From NCBI GenBank assembly GCA_052386675.1, contig JBQTJX010000003.1, forward strand, positions 5,079 through 69,078: a DNA stretch of 64,000 bases. Direction: 5' to 3'. The DNA is from RBG-16-66-20 sp052386675. GTDB lineage: Bacteria > Pseudomonadota > Gammaproteobacteria > Burkholderiales > SG8-39. Positions within the stretch are counted from its first letter, which is position 1; each line of letters begins with the position of its first letter. The translations under genes and the position numbers were made by a program. The notes under the pieces were generated by a model. The model ran no database searches, was not told the origin of the DNA, and worked only from the letters and a program-made list of their open reading frames with translations. Shown here piece after piece: positions 26,118-35,062 of this stretch.

Positions 26118-27769
26118 AAGGATTTCGCCTGCTCACGCAGCACGTACTTCTGGATCTTCCCGGTGGCCGTGGTAGGCACTGGCCCGAACACCACTTTCCT
26201 GGGAACCTTGTAACGCGCCAGGTGGTTGCGGCACCACTCGATGTAGTCCGCCTCGGTCGCATTTTCGCCCGGCTTCAGTTGCACGAAGGCGCAGGGCGTT
26301 TCGCCCCATTTCTCGTCGGGTCGCGCCACCACCGCCGCCAGCAGGGTCGCCGGATGCTTGTAGAGCGCGATCTCCACCTCCACCGAGGAAATGTTCTCGC
26401 CACCGGAAATGATGATGTCCTTCTTGCGGTCCTTGATCTCGATGTAGCTTGACGGATGCCACACCGCCAGGTCGCCGGTGTGCATCCAGCCGCCGTGGAA
26501 GGCGTCCGCGGTGGCCTTCGCGTCCTTCAGGTAACCCAGCATGACGGTGTTTCCCCGGACCAGGACCTCGCCCATGGTCTCGCCATCCTTCCTCACCGGC
26601 CGGCAGGTCTTCGGATCGCCGACGATGTGGCCCTCCACCACCTGGTAGCGCACGCCCTGGCGCGCCATTTCCACCGCGCGCCGCTCGATCGGCAATGGCG
26701 CCCAGCTTTCCTGCTCGGCACAGAAGGTCGAGGGCCCCTGCAGCTCGGTCATGCCGTAGATGTGCAGGACCTTGAAGCCCAGTTCCTCCATGCCCTGGAT
26801 CACCTTGGCCGGTGGCGGCGAGCCTCCGGTCTGGATGTGGACCGTCTGCGGGAACCGGCGCTTGTGCTCCGCCGGCGCGGACACCAGCATCGTCAGCACC
26901 GTGGGCGCGCCGCACATGTGGGTGACACCGTGCTCCACGATCAATGGGAAGACCAGCGACGGATCCACCGCACGCAGGCATACGTGCGTGCCGCCCATGG
27001 CGGTGACCGACCAGGGGAAGCACCAGCCGTTGCAATGGAACAGCGGCAGCGTCCACAGGTAGACCGGCTTTGCCGGCATCGCCCAGGCCATGACATTGCC
27101 GCAGGCCTCCAGGAACGTGCCGCGGTGGTGGTAGACCACGCCCTTGGGCCGGCCGGTGGTCCCCGAGGTGTAGTTGAGCGCGATCGGCGCTGATTCGTCC
27201 TGCGGTGGCGACCAAGCGAAGTCCGGCTTGCCGGTCCTCAGGAGCGCTTCATATTCGATCCGGCCTAGCCGCTCGCCGGGGCCGGTGTACAGCGGGTCGT
27301 CCACGTCGACAACGATGGGCTTTTTCTTCATCTTCTTCAGCGCAGGCCCGACCACGCCCGCGAACACCCGGTCGGAGATGAGCACCTTTGCCTCGCCGTG
27401 CTCCAGGATGTAGGCGACGGTGTCGGCGTCCAGGCGCGCGTTGATGGTGTTCAGCACCGCGCCCAGCATCGGCACGCCGTAGTGCGCCTCCAGCATCGCC
27501 GGCACATTGGGCAGCATCGCCGAAACCACGTCGCCCTGCTTTACACCCCTTTTCGCCAGCGCGGATGCCAGCCGGCGCGCCCGCTCGTAGAACTGCGCAT
27601 AGGTGTACCGCGTCGTGCCGTGGATCACGGCGGTGCGATCCGGATAAATCTCCGCCGCGCGCGGCAGGAACACCACCGGGCTGAGCGGCAGGAAGTTGGC
27701 CGCGCCTGGCTTCAGGGCCGACCAGAGATTTTTCCGCGGCGCAGCATTGGCCTTCTTAGTCTTTGCCAT
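26114..27769 (-). CDS. Acyl-CoA synthetase (AMP-forming)
   Basis: This 551-residue adenylate-forming enzyme activates a carboxylic acid to its CoA thioester. The P-loop-like motif YTSGTTGRPKGVVYHHRG is near residue 200, the A5 motif IYGMTELQGP near 335 and the A8/A10 region GDLAVWHPSSYIEIKDRKKDIIISGGENISSVEVE follows; the C-terminal catalytic Lys lies in ATGKIQKYVLRE. This pattern fits medium-chain or dicarboxylate acyl-CoA ligases. I chose the second ATG (27767-27769) because GGAGG lies 7 bp upstream; the first ATG would be too close. It is divergent from the next Liv-type operon, which suggests an organic-acid uptake and activation unit. Confidence 0.9.
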   Translation of the reverse strand: MAKTKKANAAPRKNLWSALKPGAANFLPLSPVVFLPRAAEIYPDRTAVIHGTTRYTYAQFYERARRLASALAKRGVKQGDVVSAMLPNVPAMLEAHYGVPMLGAVLNTINARLDADTVAYILEHGEAKVLISDRVFAGVVGPALKKMKKKPIVVDVDDPLYTGPGERLGRIEYEALLRTGKPDFAWSPPQDESAPIALNYTSGTTGRPKGVVYHHRGTFLEACGNVMAWAMPAKPVYLWTLPLFHCNGWCFPWSVTAMGGTHVCLRAVDPSLVFPLIVEHGVTHMCGAPTVLTMLVSAPAEHKRRFPQTVHIQTGGSPPPAKVIQGMEELGFKVLHIYGMTELQGPSTFCAEQESWAPLPIERRAVEMARQGVRYQVVEGHIVGDPKTCRPVRKDGETMGEVLVRGNTVMLGYLKDAKATADAFHGGWMHTGDLAVWHPSSYIEIKDRKKDIIISGGENISSVEVEIALYKHPATLLAAVVARPDEKWGETPCAFVQLKPGENATEADYIEWCRNHLARYKVPRKVVFGPVPTTATGKIQKYVLREQAKSL

Positions 27770-27820
27770 CCCCATTCCTCCGCTTTACACTCACCGAATC
27801 TACCTGAGGGAGGAGATCAC

Positions 27821-28999
27821 GTGAAGAAAATTGCCTTAGCAGTGGCGCTTGCGTTCGCCGCCAGTGGCGCGCTGGCCCAGGAAAAGACCATCAAGATCGC
27901 CGGCTTCGGCGCCAAATCGGGCGTCGTGCGCTCGTTCGGCATCAACAGCGAGGCCGCGATGCTCGCGGCTGCGGACCAGATCAACAAGGCCGGCGGCATC
28001 AAGCTTGCCGACGGCTCCAAGGCCAGTATCAAGATCGACTACTACGACGACCGCTGCACGGCCGAGGAAGGCATTTCGGTCGCGCGCCGCATGGCGGGCA
28101 CTGATGCGCTGGTCGGCGTCGGCCCGACCTGCTCCAACGTGGCCGAGCCGCTGTTCGGCATCCTACAGAAGAAGGTTGGCAACGCGAGCGACTCCGGCCT
28201 GCAGTTCCCGATCTTCACCGACGTCGCCATCAAGGGCGGCCTGGCGCAGATCTCCGAATGGGCGTTTCGCAACGTGCCCAATGAGATGACGATGTACTCG
28301 TCCCTGTTCTACTGGCTGAAGACCAAGCACCCCGAGTTGAAGTCCGTCTACGGCGGCGTCGAGGAGGACTTCGCCCACTCGCGCGCGACCTGGTATGTCG
28401 TCATGAAGGATCGCGCGGTCGCCAATGGCTACGCGGTGGCCGGCGAATCCAAATGGCTGCTGGCCGACACCAACTTCGCCACCCAGGTTCGGGAAATGAA
28501 GAAGGCCAACGCCGATATCGTCGCGATCTCCGCGCACCCCTTCTCCACCTGCGGCGTGCTGAAGGAAATGCAGCGCCAGGGCGTCAAGCCCAAGCTGCTG
28601 GTGGGCCTGACCAGCACGTCCAGCCTGGAGACCATGCAGGGCTGCGCCAAGCAGGCCGAGGGCATGATGATCCCGACCAGCTTCGCGCCGGTGAACAAGG
28701 AAGCCACGGCGGCTGCGAACGCGACGGCCAAGTTCAAGGGCAGCGCGGACCTGCACAGCATGGCGGCCTGGGAGAACATGTTCATCCTGAAGCAGGTGAT
28801 GGAGTCGGAGAAGCTCTCGGGCAATCCGAAGGACCTGCAGGCCGACCGCCGCAAGGTCCGCGACGGCCTTTCCAAGCTGAAGGTCACCAAGGGCCTGCTG
28901 GGCGACACCAAGCGCACCGATGACCGCGAGGCGGACAAGCCCTACCTGTTCGTCCAGGCCAAGAGCGGCAACTGGGTCGTGCTGCACAACCCGCTCTGA
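27821..28999 (+). CDS. ABC transporter substrate-binding protein, LivK family
   Basis: This 392-residue periplasmic protein has a signal peptide (VKKIALAVALAFAASGALAQ) followed by a type I binding fold: INKAGGIKLADGSKASIKIDYYDDRC and VSVARRMAGTDALVGVGPTCSN. The start is a GTG 9 bases after GGAGGA. A strong hairpin immediately follows the stop, so it is likely made in excess over the membrane parts. The ligand is unknown; the divergent acyl-CoA ligase hints at an organic acid. Confidence 0.92.
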   Translation: MKKIALAVALAFAASGALAQEKTIKIAGFGAKSGVVRSFGINSEAAMLAAADQINKAGGIKLADGSKASIKIDYYDDRCTAEEGISVARRMAGTDALVGVGPTCSNVAEPLFGILQKKVGNASDSGLQFPIFTDVAIKGGLAQISEWAFRNVPNEMTMYSSLFYWLKTKHPELKSVYGGVEEDFAHSRATWYVVMKDRAVANGYAVAGESKWLLADTNFATQVREMKKANADIVAISAHPFSTCGVLKEMQRQGVKPKLLVGLTSTSSLETMQGCAKQAEGMMIPTSFAPVNKEATAAANATAKFKGSADLHSMAAWENMFILKQVMESEKLSGNPKDLQADRRKVRDGLSKLKVTKGLLGDTKRTDDREADKPYLFVQAKSGNWVVLHNPL

Positions 29000-29018
29000 T
29001 CACCGCGAAGGGGATCTG

Positions 29019-29048
29019 AAAGGGGGGCGGCGGACCCGCCCCCCTTTT
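29019..29048 (+). terminator. Strong hairpin after the substrate-binding protein gene
   Basis: A 12-bp perfect stem (AAAGGGGGGCGG paired with CCGCCCCCCTTT) with a 5-base loop at 29019-29047 is followed by a short T run. It ends 8 bp before the LivH start. It probably causes partial termination and 3' end protection, raising binding protein over permease levels. Confidence 0.8.
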
Positions 29049-29055
29049 CTTTGCC

Positions 29056-29934
29056 ATGCTGGACTTCTTCCAATCGCTGTCAGACGGGGTGCTGTTCGGT
29101 GCGACCTACGCGCTGATCGGCATCGGCTTCACGCTGGTCTTCGGCGTGATGCACAAACTCAACCTGTCGTATGCCGCGGCGTCGATCGGCGGCGCCTATT
29201 GCGGCCTTCTGGTGCTGCAGGTCGCCGCCGGCGCACCGCCGGTGGTGGTGTTCTTCTGCGCCTTCCTTGCGGGCGGCCTGCTTGGCTGGCTGGTGTACCT
29301 GACCTGCTTCCACTTCATCCCGATCTCGAACCCGCTGGCAACGCTGATGGCCACCGTCGGCATGCTGCTGCTGATCGACGAGATCATCGTCCACCTGACC
29401 GCGGGCATGCCGATTGGCTACCCAGCGATGTTCGACGACGTCATGCTGCGCATGGGAGAGTTCAGCCTGCGTGGCGACCTGCTGATGGTGTTTGCGGTGA
29501 GCGTACTGTGCATGGGCGGGCTGCTCGCGCTGCTCTACAGGACCCGGCTCGGCCTTGCCACGCGCGCGGTGTCGCAGCAGACCGTGGCGGCGCTGCTGTG
29601 CGGCATCCGCGTCGGCCAGGTGAACGCCATGACCTTCGTCATCACCGGACTGCTGGGCGGGATCGCTGGGGCCATGATCGGCGCCTCGGTGGGCACGCTC
29701 TCGCCGCTGCTCACCACCCCGCTGACCACCAAGGGCCTGATCGTGACGGTGATCGGCGGCCTGGGCAGCGTTCCCGGCGCCATCCTCGCCGGCCTCCTGG
29801 TCGGCGGCTTCGAGAGCGTGCTGCAGCTGTACCGCGGGGTGACCGAGCGCGACCTCTACGTGATGCTGCTCCTGTTCGTGTTCCTGGTGTTCCGCCCCGG
29901 CGGCCTGTTCGCCCCCAAGGGAGGGCGCGACTAG
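29056..29934 (+). CDS. ABC permease, LivH family (first pair)
   Basis: This 292-residue inner-membrane permease has the LivH signature ALIGIGFTLVFGVMHKLNLSYAAASIGGAY and VIGGLGSVPGAILAGLLVGGFESV. About eight transmembrane helices are visible. Its stop TAG is directly followed by the ATG of the LivM gene. Confidence 0.93.
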   Translation: MLDFFQSLSDGVLFGATYALIGIGFTLVFGVMHKLNLSYAAASIGGAYCGLLVLQVAAGAPPVVVFFCAFLAGGLLGWLVYLTCFHFIPISNPLATLMATVGMLLLIDEIIVHLTAGMPIGYPAMFDDVMLRMGEFSLRGDLLMVFAVSVLCMGGLLALLYRTRLGLATRAVSQQTVAALLCGIRVGQVNAMTFVITGLLGGIAGAMIGASVGTLSPLLTTPLTTKGLIVTVIGGLGSVPGAILAGLLVGGFESVLQLYRGVTERDLYVMLLLFVFLVFRPGGLFAPKGGRD

Positions 29935-30840
29935 ATGGACTTTTACTTCGGCCTGGCGCAGATCATCGGCGTTCACACGCTGATCGGGTTGTCCGCGTAC
30001 GTGGTGCTGCTCACCGGCCAGGTGAGCCTGGCGCAAGCGGGGTTTTTCGCCGTCGGTGCCTATGCCGCCGGCATGCTCACGGTGCTTGCGGGCTGGACAA
30101 TTCTGCCGGCGCTGGCAGCCAGCGCCGTCCTGGGCGCGGTGGTGGCCTGCGCGGTGGGCTTCCCTGCCCTGCGCGTCAAGGGCCTGATGCTGGTGATCGC
30201 CACCCTTGCCTTCGGGGAAGGCGTACGCCTGTTCTTCTTCAATTTCGACTACCAGGTCGCCAAGGGCGGCGTGAAGCTGGGCCCGCTGGGCGGCGAAGGC
30301 TTTCGCCAGATCCGCTACTTCCCGGAGAACGGCTGGACCACGATGGACGTGATGCTGTTCATCTGGACCTTCGTCGTGCTGGCGATGGCGCTGCTGTGGT
30401 GGTTCGACCGCTCGCGCTACGGCGCGGTGCTGCGCGCAGTCGGCGAAGACGAACTCGCCGCGCAGTCGGTCGGCCTCAACCTGACCGCGGTGAAGGTGAG
30501 CGCCATGACCATCGGCGGCGCCATCGCAGGCCTGGGAGGCGGCATCTATGCGCACTACACCACGCACATAGAGCACGCGAGCTTCGGCATCCTGCTCGCC
30601 ACCTTCGCGCTCGCCTACCCGATCCTGGGCGGCCTTGGCAGCGTGTTCGGAACGCTGCTCGCGGCGGTGTTCGTGCAGGGCTTCCTGGTCGAGGGCCTGC
30701 GCTTCCTGGGCGACTGGCGCAACCTGCTCTTTGGCGCGCTGATCGTCCTGGCGATGAACGTGCGGCCAAAGGGATTCCTCGACGCGCCCACGCTGCTATG
30801 GATCAAGCGATTGTTTGGAGGCAAGCGTGGCGCTGCTTGA
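29935..30840 (+). CDS. ABC permease, LivM family (first pair)
   Basis: This 301-residue permease has the LivM signature YVVLLTGQVSLAQAGFFAVGAYAAGM, RAVGEDELAAQSVGLNLTAVKVSAM and GLGSVFGTLLAAVFVQGFL. It overlaps the following LivG gene by 14 bp. Confidence 0.93.
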   Translation: MDFYFGLAQIIGVHTLIGLSAYVVLLTGQVSLAQAGFFAVGAYAAGMLTVLAGWTILPALAASAVLGAVVACAVGFPALRVKGLMLVIATLAFGEGVRLFFFNFDYQVAKGGVKLGPLGGEGFRQIRYFPENGWTTMDVMLFIWTFVVLAMALLWWFDRSRYGAVLRAVGEDELAAQSVGLNLTAVKVSAMTIGGAIAGLGGGIYAHYTTHIEHASFGILLATFALAYPILGGLGSVFGTLLAAVFVQGFLVEGLRFLGDWRNLLFGALIVLAMNVRPKGFLDAPTLLWIKRLFGGKRGAA

Positions 30841-31582
30841 GCTGAAGGGCGTCTCGCGCCACTTCGGCGGCGTGCGCGCAGTGGACGGCCTGGACCTTTC
30901 GGTCGAGATGGGTCAGGTGTTCGGGCTCATCGGCCCAAACGGCTCGGGCAAGAGCACCACAGTGAACCTGGTCTCGGGCCTGTTCCCCCTCAGCTCCGGC
31001 GCCATCACGTTCCAGGGCAACAGCCTCGAGGGCTTGCCGACGCACTTGCGCCTGCAATCGGGCATCGCGCGCACCTTCCAGAACATCCGACTGTTTGGAC
31101 AGTTGAGCGTGTGGCAGAACCTGTGGGTGGCGCAGAACTCGCCCGAGGACCGAGCGCGACATGGATTTGTCGCGCGCTGGTTCGGCGGCCAGTCCGGGGC
31201 GCGCGAGGAGATCCTGCCGCTACTGGAGTTCTCCGGCCTCGCCCACAAGCGGGATGAACTGGCATCGAACCTGTCCTTCGGCGAGCAGCGCCGCCTGGAG
31301 CTGGCCCGGGCCATGGCGACGCGCCCGAAGCTGCTGCTGCTGGACGAACCCGCGGCCGGGATGAACAGCGAGGAGGTCGGCCAGCTTCGCGAGCGCATCC
31401 TCAGCCTGCGCAGCAGCGGCGTCACCATCCTGCTGGTGGAGCACGTCATGGAACTGGTGATGGGCGTCACCGACCGCATCGCGGTGCTGAATTTCGGCCA
31501 GAAGATCGCCGAAGGCACGCCGGCGGAGATCCAGGCCGACCCGGCGGTGCGCAAGGCTTACCTGGGAGGCGAAGCAGCATGA
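30827..31582 (+). CDS. ABC transporter ATP-binding protein, LivG family
   Basis: This 251-residue ATPase has Walker A GPNGSGKST, RTFQNIRLFGQLSVWQNL, the signature LSFGEQRRLELARAM, Walker B LLLDEPAAGMN and switch LVEHVME. I chose the GTG at 30827 over a TTG at 30815 because GGAGG lies 5 bases upstream of the GTG. Confidence 0.93.
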   Translation: MALLELKGVSRHFGGVRAVDGLDLSVEMGQVFGLIGPNGSGKSTTVNLVSGLFPLSSGAITFQGNSLEGLPTHLRLQSGIARTFQNIRLFGQLSVWQNLWVAQNSPEDRARHGFVARWFGGQSGAREEILPLLEFSGLAHKRDELASNLSFGEQRRLELARAMATRPKLLLLDEPAAGMNSEEVGQLRERILSLRSSGVTILLVEHVMELVMGVTDRIAVLNFGQKIAEGTPAEIQADPAVRKAYLGGEAA

Positions 31583-32304
31583 GCGACGTTGGCGACGTGC
31601 TGCTGGAAGTGAAGGACCTGGTCACCGCCTATGGCAAGATCGAGGCGCTCAAGGGTGTCGCGCTGCAGGTGAAGCAGGGATCCATCACCTGCCTGCTGGG
31701 GCCTAATGGCGCGGGCAAGACGACGCTGATGATGACCATCGCGGGCATCCTTCGCCCGCGCAGCGGGTCCGTTGCCTTCGCCGGCCGCGGGATTTCGTCC
31801 CTGCGGCCGCACGACATCGTTGCCGCCGGCGTCGCGCTGGTGCCGGAGAACCGGCTGGTGTTCCCCGCCATGACGGTGCTGGACAACCTGCGCGCCGGCG
31901 CCTACCAGCGGCGCGACGACTTCGCGCCGGACATCGAGAAGCTGTTCCAGCGCTTCCCGCGCCTGAAGGAGCGCGCCGCTCAGCTGGCGGGCACCTTGTC
32001 CGGGGGCGAGCAGCAGATGCTCGCAGTAGCGCGCGCGCTCATGAGCCGGCCGAAGCTGCTGCTCATGGACGAGCCGTCGCTGGGCCTCGCGCCCCTGGTG
32101 GTGGAGGAGATCTTCCGCATCATCGCCGAACTGCACCGCGACGGCACCACGATATTCCTTGTGGAGCAGAACGCCCACATGGCGCTCAAGGTGGCGCAGC
32201 ACTTCTACCTCATGGAGCAGGGCAAGGTCACCTTCAGCGGTGATCCCGGATCGCTCGCCGAGGACGAGGTCATCCGCCGCGCCTACCTGGGCTCCGCCAA
32301 GTAG
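31579..32304 (+). CDS. ABC transporter ATP-binding protein, LivF family
   Basis: This 241-residue ATPase has Walker A GPNGAGKTT, LVPENRLVFPAMTVLDNLRAG, signature LSGGEQQMLAVARAL, Walker B LLMDEPSLGLAP and LVEQNAH. It starts in an ATGA overlap with the LivG stop and lies between the two permease pairs, so it may energise both. Confidence 0.93.
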   Translation: MSDVGDVLLEVKDLVTAYGKIEALKGVALQVKQGSITCLLGPNGAGKTTLMMTIAGILRPRSGSVAFAGRGISSLRPHDIVAAGVALVPENRLVFPAMTVLDNLRAGAYQRRDDFAPDIEKLFQRFPRLKERAAQLAGTLSGGEQQMLAVARALMSRPKLLLMDEPSLGLAPLVVEEIFRIIAELHRDGTTIFLVEQNAHMALKVAQHFYLMEQGKVTFSGDPGSLAEDEVIRRAYLGSAK

Positions 32305-32311
32305 GCCGGCC

Positions 32312-33181
32312 ATGCTGGCCGACCTGGCCCAGAACACGCTCGACGGGCTCGCGGCGGGCGCCTCCTACGCCCTGCTCGCGATCGGCTTCACGCTGATCTT
32401 CGGCGTCCTGCGGCGCGTCAACCTGTCCTACGGCCCGGCGATCATGCTGGGCTGCTACGTCGCAACCTTCGTCCATCTCAATTTCGGCGCCGGGCTGCTG
32501 GCCCTGGCTGCAGTCTGTGTCCTCGCCGCGGTGCTGGCCGGCGCCTACGTGGAGCGCCTTTGCTTCGCGCCCCACAGGAAGGGTTCCGCCATTGCCGCCA
32601 TGGTCGCCAGCTTCGCGCTCTGGATGCAACTGGAGGAAGCGGCGATGCTGGCGCTGCCCAAGCACCTCTACGCCTTCCCCGCGCTGTACGACGGCGGGCC
32701 GATCGCGATTGCCGGGTTCACCTTCCGCGTCGAGGCAGTGGCGATGCTGGCTGCGGCGGTCGCGGTCTGCGCACTTGTGTGGTGGATCCTCTACCGCACG
32801 CGATTCGGCGTCGGTGCGCGCGCGGTCATCGATTCGCCATTGGCGGCGGAGCTCTCCGGCATCAGCGTCGGCCGGGTGTCGATTGGCGTGTTCGCTCTTG
32901 CCTCAGCCATCGGCGGCCTGGCCGGCTTCCTGCTCTCAGCCAGTGTCGAGCAGGTGACGCCGATGCTGGGCATGTGGTCCACGCTGAAGGGCTTGCTCGC
33001 AATGATGCTGGGCGGGCTGGGTTCCCTTCCGGGTGCGGTGGCCGGGGCCCTGGTGCTGGGACTGGTGGAGGCGCACAGCCAGTGGTTCCTCGGACCGCAG
33101 TTGCGCGACTTCATCGCCTTCCTGATGCTGTTCGTGCTGCTTGCGATCGGCCCCCGCTGGATGCGGTCGCGTCATGGATGA
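32312..33181 (+). CDS. ABC permease, LivH family (second pair)
   Basis: This 289-residue permease has the LivH signature LLAIGFTLIFGVLRRVNLSYGPAIMLGCY and MMLGGLGSLPGAVAGALVLGLVEA. It is clearly a different sequence from the LivH encoded at 29056 and follows the ATPase pair by 7 bp, on the same strand. Confidence 0.92.
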   Translation: MLADLAQNTLDGLAAGASYALLAIGFTLIFGVLRRVNLSYGPAIMLGCYVATFVHLNFGAGLLALAAVCVLAAVLAGAYVERLCFAPHRKGSAIAAMVASFALWMQLEEAAMLALPKHLYAFPALYDGGPIAIAGFTFRVEAVAMLAAAVAVCALVWWILYRTRFGVGARAVIDSPLAAELSGISVGRVSIGVFALASAIGGLAGFLLSASVEQVTPMLGMWSTLKGLLAMMLGGLGSLPGAVAGALVLGLVEAHSQWFLGPQLRDFIAFLMLFVLLAIGPRWMRSRHG

Positions 33182-34091
33182 CTACACCGTCGGCGTCCTC
33201 ACCAGCATCGGCCTGTTCGGTTTCCTGGCCATCTCCGCCTACCTGCTGCTGCTCGCGGGCGAGATGTCCTTCGGACAACAGGCATTTTTCGGGGTCGGCG
33301 CCTATTCGGGCGGCATGCTGACCGCGATGTTCGGCTGGCCGCTGCCGCTGGCCGCGATCGCGGCGATGGCGCTGGGCGCGCTGGCCGCGCTGATGGTGGC
33401 GCTACCCACGCTGCGCCTGCGCGGCCTGTACTTTGCCATGGCGACCCTGGCCGCGGCGGAAATGGCGCGCATCGGCTTCGAGCTGGTCCACTGGCAGGTC
33501 GAAATCGACGGCGAGGGGGAACGTGAAATGCGCGGGCCGGACGGCACCCAGGGTTTCCGCGGCATTCGCTGGGTGTTCGAGAATGGCGTCGAGCCCGAGG
33601 CCTACCTGGTCATCATCTGGTTCATGCTCGCGCTCGTCGTGGCCGCGATCCTCGCTCTGGAACGCTCGCGCCTTGGTGCCACGCTGCGTGGGGTGGGCGA
33701 GGACCCGGACCTGGCCGCGGCGCTGGGCGTGGACGTCACCCGCTTCAAGCTGGGCGTGGCCGCGGCGGCGGGCGCCCTGGCGGCTTTCGGCGGTGTCCTT
33801 TACGCCCACCACAATACCTATGTCGAGCCGCGGAACTTCGACATCATGCTCGGGGTCCACAGCCTGGCATATGCGCTGATCGGTGGATTGGGCACGGTAT
33901 TCGGTCCACTGCTTGGGGTGCTGGTGGACATCGGCCTGCTGGAGGGCAGCCGGGTGTTCCAGGGCTACCGCATGATCGTGTTCGGCGGCCTGGTGGCCCT
34001 GCTGCTCGTGTTCCGGCCGCGCGGCCTGCTCGATGAAAGGATGGTGCAATGGATAAGGCAACGCTTCTCGTCATCCGCTTCCTCGCGCTAG
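33174..34091 (+). CDS. ABC permease, LivM family (second pair)
   Basis: This 305-residue permease has the LivM signature YLLLLAGEMSFGQQAFFGVGAYSGGM, RGVGEDPDLAAALGVDVTRFK and GLGTVFGPLLGVLVDIGLLEG. The ATG at 33174 (MDDYTVGVLTS) overlaps the LivH stop by 8 bp. Its own end overlaps the next gene by 43 bp. Confidence 0.92.
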   Translation: MDDYTVGVLTSIGLFGFLAISAYLLLLAGEMSFGQQAFFGVGAYSGGMLTAMFGWPLPLAAIAAMALGALAALMVALPTLRLRGLYFAMATLAAAEMARIGFELVHWQVEIDGEGEREMRGPDGTQGFRGIRWVFENGVEPEAYLVIIWFMLALVVAAILALERSRLGATLRGVGEDPDLAAALGVDVTRFKLGVAAAAGALAAFGGVLYAHHNTYVEPRNFDIMLGVHSLAYALIGGLGTVFGPLLGVLVDIGLLEGSRVFQGYRMIVFGGLVALLLVFRPRGLLDERMVQWIRQRFSSSASSR

Positions 34092-34465
34092 CGCTCCTGC
34101 TGCCCCTGCCCGCGCTGGCACAGCGCGCGCAGGCGGAACTCGCCTGCGCGCCGACGAAGACCGATTTCATCTACGACTGCACCATCCGCCTCACGCGCGG
34201 CGGGCAGCCGCTGTCGGGCGCGCAGATCACCGTTGGCGCCGACATGCCCTCCATGCCGATGGCGCACAACGTCAAGCCGGTGAAGGCAAAGCCCGGCAGG
34301 GCGTCCGGCGAGTATGCCGCGAGCCTCGACCTGGAAATGCTGGGCGAATGGGCGGTGAAACTGCGCCTGGCCGGCCCGGTGAAGGACCAGCTGGTCCTGC
34401 TCTACGACTTCGACGACAAGGGCGCCCGGCCGGTCACTCGATCCGGCAAGCCTCATCGAAAGTAA
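34049..34465 (+). CDS. Secreted FixH/YtkA-like domain protein
   Basis: This 138-residue protein has a signal peptide (about 1-24, ending PALA) and a small beta-sandwich-type domain with the Met-rich motif GADMPSMPMAHNVKP, as in FixH/YtkA-like proteins that are often linked to copper or periplasmic export. It starts 43 bp inside the LivM gene and ends 32 bp inside the convergent nitroreductase gene. It may be an accessory periplasmic component of the transporter or merely a rider on its transcript. Confidence 0.7.
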   Translation: MDKATLLVIRFLALALLLPLPALAQRAQAELACAPTKTDFIYDCTIRLTRGGQPLSGAQITVGADMPSMPMAHNVKPVKAKPGRASGEYAASLDLEMLGEWAVKLRLAGPVKDQLVLLYDFDDKGARPVTRSGKPHRK

Positions 34466-35018
34466 GCCTCGGATTCCTCGGGAACACCTTTGCGGGATCG
34501 CCCTTGCCGAGGTTGCAGAGGAAATTCGACTTCCAGCGCCCGTCCGGGAAGAAAGCCGCGTCCACCTTGGCATTGTCGAAGCCCGACATCGGCCCGCAGT
34601 CCAGCCCCAGTGCGCGCGCGGCGATGATCAGGTAGGCGCCCTGCAGCGAGCCGTTGCGCATGCACACGGCCTGGATCACCGCGTCCTTGCCCTCGAAGTT
34701 GGCCTTCGCGTTCGGGTTGTTGGGAAAGGTCCTGGGCAGGAACTCGTAGAAGCGCGTGTCATGGGCGACGATCACGGTGCACGGCGCCGCCATGGTCTTG
34801 TCCAGGTTGCCCGGGCTGAGTGCCGGCCTGAGCTTCTCCTTCGCCGCCTTCGACCGCACGAACACGAAGCGCCCGGGCTGCGTGTTCATGGTCGTGGGAC
34901 CGAACTTCATCAGCTCGTAGAGCGCCTTCACCTGCGCCTCCTCCACCGGCTGGCCGAGAAAGCCGTTCTGCGTGCGGGCGGTGCGGAACAGGGTATCGAG
35001 CGTCTGCGAATCGAGCAT
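34434..35018 (-). CDS. RutE-like malonic semialdehyde reductase (nitroreductase family)
   Basis: This FMN-dependent nitroreductase-family protein (194 residues) matches RutE closely in pattern: FGPTTMNTQPGRFVFVRSKAAKEKL, ALSPGNLDKTMAAPCTVIVAHDTRFYE and LDCGPMSGFDNAKVDAAFF. RutE reduces malonic semialdehyde to 3-hydroxypropanoate in pyrimidine degradation, but no other rut genes are in the window, so a broader aldehyde or quinone reductase role is possible. Its 3' end overlaps the opposing FixH-like gene by 32 bp. Confidence 0.88.
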   Translation of the reverse strand: MLDSQTLDTLFRTARTQNGFLGQPVEEAQVKALYELMKFGPTTMNTQPGRFVFVRSKAAKEKLRPALSPGNLDKTMAAPCTVIVAHDTRFYEFLPRTFPNNPNAKANFEGKDAVIQAVCMRNGSLQGAYLIIAARALGLDCGPMSGFDNAKVDAAFFPDGRWKSNFLCNLGKGDPAKVFPRNPRLTFDEACRIE

Positions 35019-35062
35019 GGCGGGACTCCGGATGAATGTGGCGCCGATGTTAGCATCGACCG

